A stretch of 64,000 nt of DNA. Origin: Duncaniella dubosii (lineage in GTDB: Bacteria; Bacteroidota; Bacteroidia; Bacteroidales; Muribaculaceae). The notes beneath the pieces were generated by a model. It ran no database searches and was not told where the DNA came from. It worked only from the letters and a program-made list of their open reading frames with translations. The translations under genes were made by a program, and so were the position numbers. The stretch lies in contig NZ_CP039396.1 of the NCBI RefSeq assembly GCF_004803915.1, positions 2,790,001 through 2,854,000 of the forward strand, given 5' to 3'. Positions within the stretch are counted from its first letter, which is position 1. The number at the start of each line of letters is the position of its first letter. Below are positions 10,013 through 19,056 of this stretch, in pieces.

Positions 10013-10559
10013 TCCGTTCTTTAGCTTTCCATCTGATTTATTGGAAAAACAAACTTTTTATGCGCAATGTCAGGATGAAAGGCTATTGCGTAATATTCTC
10101 ATTTCCAGGGAGTAATATTAAATTAGGGGGGGTAATATAAACTCCTCATTCACAAGTAATATGCTTGGGCTATGGCAACGTACCATCATGGTGGCACGCT
10201 ATGGCGGAAGTATTGAAATCGGGGATGGCTTCGGCATTTCCGGAACGACAATCTATTCTACATCATCCATTGTAATCGGCAAGAATGCGACAATAGGTGC
10301 TAACTGTAAAATCATCGACAATGATTTCCATCCTCTTGACCCGGAGCAGCGCCGACTGAATCTTAACGAGGAGCATACAGCCCGTAAGCCTATCAGAATA
10401 GGAGACAACTGTTTCATTGGCATGAACAGTATCATACTCAAAGGAACGACAATTGGAAATAATGTCGTAGTCGGTGCTGGCAGTGTTGTTCACGGAACTT
10501 TTCCTGACAACTGCATCATAGCCGGTAACCCTGCCAGAATAATAAGGCAAATCAGATAA
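10009..10559 (+). pseudogene. WcaF/Maa-type hexapeptide acetyltransferase, out of frame at a G7 tract
   Basis: The frame from the ATGA overlap at 10009 runs 43 residues to a TAA at 10138. The catalytic left-handed beta-helix (YGGSIEIGDGFGISGTTIYS, IGDNCFIGMNSIILKG, GNPARIIRQI) continues in the -1 frame. The junction is a run of seven G at 10126-10132 inside the same 15-mer as in the other acetyltransferase (8389-8403). With eight G the product is a 183-residue protein reading IKLGGGNINSSFTSN, as expected for the family. OFF as sequenced. An ATG at 10161 could in principle start a shortened catalytic domain. Followed 17 bp later by a GT2 gene. Confidence 0.8.
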
Positions 10560-10576
10560 TAATCAACTTACATTTT

Positions 10577-11353
10577 ATGAAAATCTCCATCATCACCGCT
10601 ACCTACAATAGCGGTGTGACTCTTCGCGACACTATGGAGAGCGTGCTCGCGCAGGATTTCGATGATTTCGAGCATATCATTGTCGACGGTTGCTCAAAGG
10701 ACCATACCCTTGATATAGTCCGCGAACTTGAACCGCGCTACAACGGACGGCTAAAATGGATTTCCGAACCCGACAATGGAATCTACGACGCGATGAACAA
10801 GGGGATAATGATGGCGACCGGCGATGTGGTCGGCCTCCTGAATTCCGACGATTTCTACAGCGCGTCGGATATCCTCTCGACCGTCGACCGTGAAATCCGC
10901 GAATTCGATGCCGTGTATGGAGATGTCCACTATGTCGACCCCAAGGATACGGCCACGCCTGTCCGTTTCTACTCGTCGGCGGCATTCCGGCGCTGGAAAA
11001 TGAGACTCGGATTCATGCCGGCGCATCCGTCGTTCTACTGTCGCCGTACAGTCTACACCCGCTACGGACTTTTCGATCCCGGGTTTAAGGTCGCAGCCGA
11101 TTTCGAACAGCTCCTGCGTCTGATTTATGTCAACAGTATATTCACAAGATATATAAGGAAAGACTTTGTGACAATGCGCACCGGCGGGGCATCCTCGTCG
11201 GGGCTTCAGAGCCACCGGCGCATCATCAGTGACCACCTGCGTGCCTACCGTAAGAACGGCGTGTCATCAAACATTCTTCTCGAATCACTCCGATATGCCT
11301 ACCGTATAGGCGAACTTCTAAAATTCAGACTTTCATCAATAAAACTAAGGTAA
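10577..11353 (+). CDS. Glycosyltransferase family 2 protein
   Basis: 258 residues with a GT-A fold: ITATYNSGVTLRDTMESVL at the N-terminus, IIVDGCSKDHT, then the DXD-like NSDDFY (residue ~92) that binds the metal-nucleotide sugar. Similar to WcaA-type enzymes of Bacteroidetes capsule clusters. No membrane segment. Likely the priming or an early transferase of this cluster, as it sits next to gmd, but the order of action cannot be read from sequence. The spacer to gmd is 12 bp. Confidence 0.9.
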   Translation: MKISIITATYNSGVTLRDTMESVLAQDFDDFEHIIVDGCSKDHTLDIVRELEPRYNGRLKWISEPDNGIYDAMNKGIMMATGDVVGLLNSDDFYSASDILSTVDREIREFDAVYGDVHYVDPKDTATPVRFYSSAAFRRWKMRLGFMPAHPSFYCRRTVYTRYGLFDPGFKVAADFEQLLRLIYVNSIFTRYIRKDFVTMRTGGASSSGLQSHRRIISDHLRAYRKNGVSSNILLESLRYAYRIGELLKFRLSSIKLR

Positions 11354-11365
11354 CTTAATTCAATT

Positions 11366-12457
11366 ATGAAAAAAGCATTAATCACAGGCATCACCGGTCA
11401 GGATGGTTCGTTTCTGGCCGAGTTTCTTCTCGAAAAAGGCTATGACGTGCACGGCACGATCCGCCGCTCGTCGGTAGACTTCCGCGAGCGCATCGCCCAC
11501 CTCGAGGGACACCCCAACTTCCACCTCCATTACGCCGACCTCGGCGACTCGATGTCGATCATGCAGGTCGTCTCAAAGGTGCGCCCCGACGAGATCTACA
11601 ACCTCGCCGCACAGAGCCACGTGCAGGTGTCGTTCGACTCCCCCGAGTTCACAGCCGATGTCGACGCAACAGGCGTCCTCCGCATCCTTGAGGCCGTACG
11701 CCTCTGCGGACTCGCCGCGACCTGCCGCATCTATCAGGCATCTACCTCAGAGCTCTACGGCAAGGTCGAGGAAGTGCCCCAGAACGAAAAGACACCCTTC
11801 CACCCATATTCGCCATACGCCGTCGCCAAGCTCTACGGCTTCTGGATCGTGAAGGAATACCGCGAGGCATACGGCATGTACTGCTGCTCCGGCATCCTCT
11901 TCAACCACGAGTCAGAGCGCCGCGGCGAGACATTCGTCACCCGCAAGATAACCCTCGCCGCCGCACGCATCGCTCAGGGCAAGCAGGAGAAGCTCTGCCT
12001 TGGCAATCTCTCGTCGCTCCGCGACTGGGGCTACGCACGCGACTACGTGGAGTGCATGTGGCTCATCCTCCAGCAGCCCGAGCCCGAGGACTACGTGATC
12101 GCCACCGGCGAGCAGCACTCCGTCCGCGAGTTCTGCCAGCTCGCATTCCGCCGCGCCGGCATCGAGCTGCGCTTCGAGGGCGAGGGCGAGAACGAGAAGG
12201 GCATCGATGTCAACACCGGCAAGGTGCTGATCGAGGTGTCGCCCGACTTCTACCGCCCGACCGACGTGGTCAACCTCTGGGGCGACCCCACGAAGGCGAA
12301 GCAGAAACTCGGCTGGGACCCCACGAAGAAGACATCGTTCGAGCAGCTCGTCAACCTCATGGTCGACGCAGACATGGCCAAGGTCGCCGTCGAGCGCGCC
12401 GGGGAGCAGGTCAAGCTCAACCTCGCCGAATACCTCGAGAAAGGAATCGTGAAGTAA
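11366..12457 (+). CDS. gmd: GDP-mannose 4,6-dehydratase
   Basis: 363 residues. An extended short-chain dehydrogenase with the N-terminal [18 protein letters not shown] and the catalytic YSPYAVAK. Converts GDP-mannose to GDP-4-keto-6-deoxymannose, the first of two steps to GDP-L-fucose; the second enzyme follows at 12644. Length and motifs match the family (slightly longer than 345-350). The gene is clearly GC-rich with C-ending codons, in sharp contrast to the AT-rich transferase genes upstream, either from strong expression or from a different history. A 186-bp spacer containing an inverted-repeat element separates it from fcl. Confidence 0.96.
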   Translation: MKKALITGITGQDGSFLAEFLLEKGYDVHGTIRRSSVDFRERIAHLEGHPNFHLHYADLGDSMSIMQVVSKVRPDEIYNLAAQSHVQVSFDSPEFTADVDATGVLRILEAVRLCGLAATCRIYQASTSELYGKVEEVPQNEKTPFHPYSPYAVAKLYGFWIVKEYREAYGMYCCSGILFNHESERRGETFVTRKITLAAARIAQGKQEKLCLGNLSSLRDWGYARDYVECMWLILQQPEPEDYVIATGEQHSVREFCQLAFRRAGIELRFEGEGENEKGIDVNTGKVLIEVSPDFYRPTDVVNLWGDPTKAKQKLGWDPTKKTSFEQLVNLMVDADMAKVAVERAGEQVKLNLAEYLEKGIVK

Positions 12458-12476
12458 AGCGTCTCTGAAATTGAGG

Positions 12477-12614
12477 GGTACAGAAATTCATAAATAACAT
12501 AAGTAACAAAATATTGGAGGGGTTAATTCCTGAAGACGGAAGGATTAGAACAAGCCCTCTATGAATTATCATTAAAATAATCTGTTATTCGTGTTACTTC
12601 TGAATTTCTGTACC
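12477..12614. repeat. 138-bp element with 14-bp perfect terminal inverted repeats
   Basis: The left end reads GGTACAGAAATTCA (12477-12490) and the right end is its exact reverse complement (12601-12614); weaker pairing continues inward over about 15 more bases. The inside (~110 bp) has no ORF. The whole element fills most of the gmd-fcl spacer. It may be a MITE-like insertion, or a long structured RNA segment within the gmd-fcl transcript. I see no clear target duplication. Confidence 0.6.
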
Positions 12615-12643
12615 TTACCCACATAATATTCAAACCAGACAGA

Positions 12644-13585
12644 ATGGAAAAAAATTCCAAGATCTACGTTGCCGGTCACCGCGGCATGGTCGGGTCGGCC
12701 ATCGTCCGCGAGCTGCAGCGTCAGGGATACACCAATATCATAACACGCACCCACGCCGAACTCGACCTCATCAGCCAGCAGGCGGTCAACGACTTCTTCG
12801 CCGCAGAGAAGCCCGACTACGTGTTCCTCGCCGCCGCCAAGGTAGGGGGCATCGAGGCGAACTCATCGGCGCTCGCCGACTTCATGTACGACAACATGAT
12901 GCTCGAGATGAACGTCATCCACGCCGCATGGCGGAACGGATGCAAAAAACTCGAATTCCTCGGCTCGTCGTGCATCTACCCCCGCATGGCCCCGCAGCCC
13001 ATGCCCGAGTCATGCCTGCTCACCTCCGGGCTGGAGAAGACCAACGAGGCGTATGCGCTCGCAAAGATCTCCGGCCTGAAATACTGCGAGTTCCTCAACC
13101 GGCAGTACGGCACGGACTACATCTCCGTCATGCCCACCAACCTCTACGGCCCGAACGACAACTACCACCCCACGCACTCCCATGTCCTCCCCGCGCTCAT
13201 CCGCCGCTTCCACGAGGCGAAGGAGGCCGGCGAACCCGTGGTGACATGCTGGGGCGACGGCTCGCCGCTGCGCGAGTTCCTCTATGTCGACGACCTCGCC
13301 GAGCTTTGCGTGTTCCTCATGAACAGCTACTCCGGCAACGAGACCGTCAACGCCGGCACGGGCAAGGAGCTCACCATACGCGAGCTGGCCGAGCTTGTCG
13401 CGTCGACCGTCGGCTACGAAGGCCGCATCGAATGGGACACCACCAAGCCCAACGGCACACCCCGCAAGCTCCTCGACGTGAGCAAGGCCACCCGCCTCGG
13501 CTGGACCGCCTCGACCCCTCTCGCCGAAGGCATCCGCCTCGCCTACGAAGACTTCCTCAACAACCCGATGCGCGCCGAGCGCTGA
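12644..13585 (+). CDS. fcl: GDP-L-fucose synthase
   Basis: 313 residues. NADPH-dependent 3,5-epimerase/4-reductase turning GDP-4-keto-6-deoxymannose into GDP-L-fucose. N-terminal [14 protein letters not shown], the Ser of LGSSCIYP, and YALAKISG carrying the catalytic Tyr and Lys. Pairs with gmd. GDP-fucose could feed this polysaccharide or general protein O-fucosylation, which is common in Bacteroidetes. Very GC-rich, like gmd; long antisense and shifted frames exist over it only because of that composition. It ends the plus-strand polysaccharide block, with a strong terminator 48 bp downstream. Confidence 0.96.
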   Translation: MEKNSKIYVAGHRGMVGSAIVRELQRQGYTNIITRTHAELDLISQQAVNDFFAAEKPDYVFLAAAKVGGIEANSSALADFMYDNMMLEMNVIHAAWRNGCKKLEFLGSSCIYPRMAPQPMPESCLLTSGLEKTNEAYALAKISGLKYCEFLNRQYGTDYISVMPTNLYGPNDNYHPTHSHVLPALIRRFHEAKEAGEPVVTCWGDGSPLREFLYVDDLAELCVFLMNSYSGNETVNAGTGKELTIRELAELVASTVGYEGRIEWDTTKPNGTPRKLLDVSKATRLGWTASTPLAEGIRLAYEDFLNNPMRAER

Positions 13586-13632
13586 CCTCTTCCCCTCAGA
13601 CTTCAACTAACAGATAATACAGATTACACAGA

Positions 13633-13673
13633 AAAATGCCCATGATTCCCGGACTGAGAATCATGGGCATTTT
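13633..13673. terminator. Terminator after fcl
   Basis: A perfect 16-bp stem, AAAATGCCCATGATTC paired with its complement at 13658-13673, with a 9-nt loop and A/T-rich ends on both sides. It can serve the polysaccharide operon (plus) and possibly also the susCD operon arriving from the other side. Confidence 0.85.
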
Positions 13674-13701
13674 CATATAACTTGGTCACCAATTAAAATC
13701 A

Positions 13702-13734
13702 GTGGAGAAACAGCCTCCGAGGCTGCCTCTCCAC
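13702..13734 (-). terminator. Probable terminator of the susCD transcript
   Basis: Two-part stem GTGGAGA/TCTCCAC with inner CAGCC/GGCTG, just downstream of the susD stop on the minus strand. The T-run is weak, so this may be an mRNA-stabilising hairpin. Confidence 0.55.
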
Positions 13735-13808
13735 TTCCAAAATTACCTCCTGAATCTTTTTTACCTTAAATAAATTACCTTACGTATCAATTGCGTATAT
13801 CTTTAGTA

Positions 13809-15578
13809 TTAGAATGATGGATAACCGGGGTTCTGTACATATATACCGCCTGAGAAGTTGTATTGAGCTACGGGAACAGGGAAATATTCCTCGCCAGTCT
13901 CGAATGACGCATTCTGATAATAGATGCGGTTGTCTTTTTCTGCGGCAAAATAGTTATTCATCGTCTCTTTGGCGATACCCCATCTTACGAGATCGAAGAA
14001 TCGTTCGCCTTCCATTGCTTTTTCAAGACGCATTTCAGTGCGCAGTGCCTGTCGTGCGTAGTCCTGATTCCAGACGGATGCCGGATAAAGGCCGATTTTA
14101 TAGTTGGCGGCATCTTTGGTCTGGTCATAGAAATCCTTTACGTAGTCACTGTTCATCGCACGCGTACGAACTCTGTTGATAAGTGTCCGGGCCTTTTCGA
14201 GACCGCTGCCTCCGATTTCAATCAGCGCCTCGGCTTTGTAGAGCAGCAGGTCGGCATATCGTATAAGCTGCCAGTTGAGAGCCGATGCACCCCAAGGCCA
14301 GCCCTGTGTGGCATCCGGCGATTCAGGTGAGAGCCAGAAGCGTTTGGTGTTGTTATATCCATAAGTATCGCTGTTGCGCACCCATAGACCGCATGGACGT
14401 TCGGAGTAAGTCTTGTATCTGATGGTCGGACGGCCAATCACGAAGTCGAGACGCGGATCGACATTGCCATCGACATTTCCCAGTGTATAACCGCCGTTTG
14501 AGTCGAATACCACGTTTCCATAGTCGGGACGGTTCTGATAATCAAAGAGTGGCAATCCGTTTTCATCAGTTTGATATGCGTTGATGAGATCCTGTGAAGG
14601 GAGGAAGAATCCGTCACCCTGCCAAGGGCAACCCGGGCCGGTCATAGAGTTCAAAAGCATGCTCCAGTTGATTCGTCCCACACCGCTTGAGCCGTCGTCT
14701 TTTGAAAACTGTATGGCAAACACGGATTCAGGTCCGTTTTCATATTCGAGAAGGTCGAGTTGCTGGAAATCAGTAAGAAGATCGTAGCCTTGCACTTGGT
14801 CAATTAGATTGACAACTTCCTGAAGAAGCGATTTGTTGATATTGATCACTGCGTTGGTCTGCGGATCTTGTTCGTATGCCTGATAGAGTTTTACTTTCGC
14901 AGCATATGCGAGAGCAATCCGGCGGTTGACGCGTCCGATTTCGGTCTGTGCTTCCGGAAGGACTTCGGCTGCCTCAAGCAGTTCTCCTGCGATGCGTGCG
15001 AGGTGTTGCTCACGTGTGAACTCATCGTTTCTGACCGACTGATATTCGTTTTCAGGAAGATTAATATCCATGTACGGAATGCGGTTGAAAAGACGGACAA
15101 GTTCGAAATACCAGTGAGAACGTATAACTTTCACCTCTGCGATACGGATATTCTTTTCAGGGATTAGATTCTCGTCGACTTTATTGAGTGCGCGTATTGC
15201 TGAATTGCAACGAGAGATCCCACAGTAGACGTTAAACCATTTTCCGTCAAGGAATCCGTTGTTAGGCTGAATCTTTGCAGTCTCCATATCATGGATTTCC
15301 CAAGCGTCAGTCTCTCCGCCGCCACCTTTATATGCGTTGTCGGCTCGTACTTCGCCATAGCTCCAGTTGGTGACAGGATACCAGTGCGGATCGTTTGAAT
15401 CAGCATATCGGCATCCGAATGTCGCATACGCACCGCTGACAAGAAGATCCACGGCCTGAGGGTCATTCATATTGCCTTCCGAGAGAGGTCCTTGAGGCTT
15501 GTTTTCAAGAAAATCGTCGCTGCAAGCTGTAAATGTAAGGCAGACAAGCGCAGCAGTCATTATATTTTTAAGTGTCAT
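13809..15578 (-). CDS. SusD/RagB-family outer-membrane glycan-binding lipoprotein
   Basis: 589 residues. Signal peptide with lipobox TFTAC (Cys19), followed by SDD, which suits surface export in Bacteroidetes. TPR-containing SusD fold; visible markers include GAYATFG, SHWYFELVRLFNRIPY, LLLYKAEALIEIGG and the C-terminal RFFDLVRWG. It caps the SusC transporter and binds oligosaccharide, here probably a fructan, given the GH32, permease and fructokinase next to it. It lies 24 bp downstream of susC in the same direction, so it depends on the susC promoter and may suffer polarity from the insertion in susC. The gene itself is intact. Confidence 0.95.
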   Translation of the reverse strand: MTLKNIMTAALVCLTFTACSDDFLENKPQGPLSEGNMNDPQAVDLLVSGAYATFGCRYADSNDPHWYPVTNWSYGEVRADNAYKGGGGETDAWEIHDMETAKIQPNNGFLDGKWFNVYCGISRCNSAIRALNKVDENLIPEKNIRIAEVKVIRSHWYFELVRLFNRIPYMDINLPENEYQSVRNDEFTREQHLARIAGELLEAAEVLPEAQTEIGRVNRRIALAYAAKVKLYQAYEQDPQTNAVININKSLLQEVVNLIDQVQGYDLLTDFQQLDLLEYENGPESVFAIQFSKDDGSSGVGRINWSMLLNSMTGPGCPWQGDGFFLPSQDLINAYQTDENGLPLFDYQNRPDYGNVVFDSNGGYTLGNVDGNVDPRLDFVIGRPTIRYKTYSERPCGLWVRNSDTYGYNNTKRFWLSPESPDATQGWPWGASALNWQLIRYADLLLYKAEALIEIGGSGLEKARTLINRVRTRAMNSDYVKDFYDQTKDAANYKIGLYPASVWNQDYARQALRTEMRLEKAMEGERFFDLVRWGIAKETMNNYFAAEKDNRIYYQNASFETGEEYFPVPVAQYNFSGGIYVQNPGYPSF

Positions 15579-15602
15579 TTTGGTCAGTATTTAAGATTAA
15601 TT

Positions 15603-18600
15603 TTAGAAACCGAACTGTACGCCGAAAGTATATTGGCGGGGGAGGGCATAAGGGTAGCCGAGACCTTCGGGATCAGCTCCGGTGTAGTTTGTTATTGTGA
15701 AGAGATTTTGGGCCTGAAAATAGATACGGGCATTTTTCAGACTGAGTTTGCTTTGTACGCTTTTGGGGAGTGTGTAACCGAGAGAAAGTGTTTTCAGACG
15801 TACAAACGAACCGTCTTCGATGAAATATTCCGAGCCTTCGTTTTCATTATTGCTGTTGTCGACAGCTGGAGCCGGAATGTTTGATGCGTAGTAGCCGGTC
15901 TGAAGGTATCTTTCATAGGCATTAGCTGCATCAAGGAGTTGTGTGCCGTGGTTGCCGGTCCAGAGAGGGAAGAAGTCGGTATAGAATTTGGAATTGTTCC
16001 ATGCGTCACGGATGATACTGTTAAAGAAGAGGCTGAGATCGAATCCTTTCCAGTTTGCCCCGAGAGTCAGACCGAACTGGGCTTTCGGAAGGTCTGTTCC
16101 GAGCCATGTGCGGTCACGGTCATTGATTTCTCCGTCTCCGTTTGTGTCGACGTAGCGCACGCGACCTACCGCCGGATTGCCGAAGCTGACTTTATATTTC
16201 GCTTTGTAGGCATCAACTTCTTCCTGTGTACGGAAAACACCGTCGGTCTTGTAGCCCATCCATGAGCCGAGTGCCTGTCCGACAATACTCTTGTCAATGC
16301 CGTTGCCTCCACCCCATGTGTAGTAGATGTCTTTCATGAGGTCGGTTACTTCGTTTTTCATTGCAGTTACGTTGATGCCGACGTTATAGCTGAAATCTTT
16401 GTTGAGCGACTGGCGCCATTCAGCAGTGATTTCAACGCCTTTGTTGATCATCGAACCGCCGTTATACCAGCAGTAGCCACCTTCACCGATAGTTGCGATA
16501 TATGGTTTTTCTACAAGCATGTCGTTGGTCTTTTTGTAGAAATAATCAAACGAGAAGTTCAGCTTGCTGTTGAGAAGCGATGCGTCCAAACCGACATTTG
16601 TCTGGTAGGTCTTTTCCCATGTGAGATCAGGATTGGTGCTGCGTGAACGGAGCGCTCCGGGAGTGAGGGTGTTGCCGCCTCCGATGGCATACGCCGCACG
16701 GTCGAGATCCATTGCATATTTTGCATAGAAAGCGTCGTTTGCTATAATGTCGTTACCATTGACTCCGTAAGCGCCACGGATTTTCAGGTCGCTGAGCCAC
16801 TTGCGGGTGCTCTCCATGAATTTTTCCTGAGATATGCGCCAGCCGGCAGAGACAGATGGGAACCAGTCATAGTTGTGGCTGTTGGAAAGGCGTGAAGAGG
16901 CATCGCGGCGCAGAGTGAATGATAAGAGATATTTATTGTCCCATGTGTAATTGATTTTTCCGAATACGGAGAACATCGAGTAGTTCGATGCGCCTGACCC
17001 AGTATTCTTATTCGCAGTCACGTTGCCGAGATAAAGATAATTGGGGTCTTCGATTTCAAGGCCCTTGCCTTCGCCGAACATGTCTTCAAAATGGTTGCGC
17101 TTTGCCTCTACGCCAATCAGAGCCATAAGAGAGTTCTTGCCGAAATCCACATTGTATTGAGCAGTATTTGTCCATACCCAATCCGTGGTCTTGCTTGAAT
17201 ATTGATAAAGATTGTTGGTCTTGTCGCGGAGATTGGCAGGAGTGAATATTTTGTCATTCCCGTTATGGTAGTTCAGACCGAAGTTGGTCTTGACGATAAG
17301 ATTCTTGATAGGTTCGATTGAGAGATAGGCATTGCCGAACACTCTCCAGTATTCGCGCTTGTTGGTCGCTTCTTCTTCAATCTGGCGCATAAGGTTCGGA
17401 GTGTCATTCAACCCGAATGCGACCTGATCGTTGAAGTTGCCTTCCGAGTCATAGACTGTACGGGCCGGGTGCATTTTGATGGCATTTTCCTCGATTCCAC
17501 CGGGGGCGTTGTGCTGACGCCACCAGTTGACGGTGACATTACCTCCTGCACGTAGACGGTTATTGATGAAACCATAGTCAGAGCTGAAACGCGCGTTGGC
17601 CTTCTGGAAGTCAGAACCCTTAATGATACCGTCGTGGTCAAGCCAGCTGAGCGACATGGATGAGGTGCCGTACTCGTCGCCTTTTGAAAGGCCTACGCTA
17701 TATGTCTGCATCAGGGCTGTGCGGTGAATTTCCTTTTCCCAGTCTGTGTTCTGAGGTGTGACCATGACTCCATTGAGATTGGCGTATGGCTGGAGTTTCG
17801 GTGTCGCACCGTTTCCATATAGCTCGGATGTCGGGGTGGTGCCGTAGGAATATTTGTAGGCTGACCAGTAGACCTCGCCCCATTGGTCGGCGTTTAGCAT
17901 ATCGAGTCCACTTTGATAGGTCTGGAGTGTCAGTGTTGCGTCAAATTTCACACGGCATTCGCCTTTTTTTGCGCGTTTGGTCGTGATGATTATAACACCG
18001 TTGGCAGCCTGAGCACCGTAGATTGATGCAGATGCGGCATCCTTGAGCACCTGGATTGACTCCACGTCGTTGCTGTTGAGGATCGTACCGGGATTCTCAC
18101 GGGTCATGACGCCGTCGATTACATAGAGAGGCCCGTTGGCTTCGCTCCGGAATGAGGATGTGCCACGGATTGAAGTGCCTGTGCTTAGACCACCCGGTGT
18201 GCCGTCAGTCGTGATATTCATACCGGCTACACGTCCCTGAAGAGCCTGAATAACATTGCCGGTAGGAGTGTCGGACACATCTTTCATCTTGACTACGGAT
18301 ACCGAACCGGTAAGATCGGATTTTTTTTCGGAAGAATAACCGACAACGACTACTTCGTCAAGAATTTCGCTGTCTTCTGTAAGATCAACAGTTCGGTAAT
18401 TTTTGAGCAGGCATAGCTGTATCGCACTGATACACAATAGTTTGCATCGATATTGAATTGTTGTTGTATCTTATTGATATTCAATTGAATATGCAAATTT
18501 TACCGAACTATTGTAAGATGAATTGTCATTTCCGCCTGAGCTTCGACTGTTGCGGTGACATAGCCGACGTATGAAATGGTTAGTTTGCTGCCTTTGGGAA

Positions 18601-18790
18601 CTGAAATTGTAAACTGGCCGTCAATGTCTGTGGCCGCTCCGGATTTAAGGGTTTCAGAGAATACGGATGCTCCGATCAATGGTTCGTCGTCAGTCTTTGA
18701 AAGAACTGTTCCATGCACCGTGATGTTTTGTGCTTGTGCGCCTATCGCAGCTAATAGCAGAAAGAACGCAAACAGGATTGATTTTTTCAT
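15603..18790 (-). pseudogene. SusC/RagA TonB-dependent transporter interrupted by a MITE
   Basis: The 5' part (18790 down to about 18514) encodes a signal peptide (MKKSILFAFFLLLAAIGAQAQ) and a carboxypeptidase-regulatory-like domain. The 3' part (to 15603) encodes the TonB box region (ILDEVVVVGYSS), plug and 22-strand barrel. A 126-bp element lies between and puts a stop after TIHLTIVR. Removing the element with one copy of the flanking repeat (134 bp in all) restores the frame exactly, giving ...TIHLTEDSEILDEVVVVGYSS. So the gene was intact recently. It would have imported oligosaccharide with the SusD partner. As sequenced it cannot give a full transporter; an internal ATG at 18437 lacks a signal peptide. 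Confidence 0.93.
18387..18512 (-). mobile_element. MITE-like element, copy A, inside susC
   Basis: 126 bp, with no ORF, bounded by imperfect inverted repeats AAYAGTTCGGTAA. Direct repeats TAAGAT (GTAAGAT with one base offset) flank it at 18379-18385 and 18513-18519. It matches the reverse complement of 26148-26273 at 125 of 126 positions. The inside contains the 16-bp palindrome ATATTCAATTGAATAT. No transposase is present in the window, so a full-length IS elsewhere must have moved it. Confidence 0.9.
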
Positions 18791-18820
18791 GTCTATTATG
18801 ATTGGTAAAAATTTCTGACG

Positions 18821-18828
18821 CAAAGTTA
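18821..18828 (-). promoter_or_regulatory. -7 box of the susC promoter
   Basis: On the minus strand TAACTTTG fits the Bacteroidetes TAnnTTTG -7 element, about 31 bp before the susC ATG. A GATGCAACAT motif shared with the GH32 promoter lies 30-40 bp further upstream. Confidence 0.6.
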
Positions 18829-19056
18829 TTGATAGAGTAGCGTTTGCGTCTTTCACTCATGTTGCATCGGATATTAAAAATCGGTCATGGCTGAATTTTT
18901 AATATATAACGCAACATTATTACTATTGTGTCGCACACGTATGTAGTGAGCTCTATGATACATTATTACTATGTCATCATGCAGGAACAGTGCGAACTGC
19001 ATGTCCCTGCATGATATGTCAAGTCTGCTATGTTGACAGACTTGGCTTAAACAATC

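Noticed and set aside
12928..13617. Long second-frame ORF (229 codons) over fcl and similar antisense frames over gmd/fcl
   Set aside because: Arg/Pro/His-rich shadow translations caused by the GC-rich, C-ending codons of the real genes; no family resemblance, no start context.
18387..18512. The susC element as an invertible promoter or regulatory switch
   Set aside because: Its ends and flanking duplications fit transposition, inversion in place would not restore the reading frame, and no recombinase gene is adjacent.
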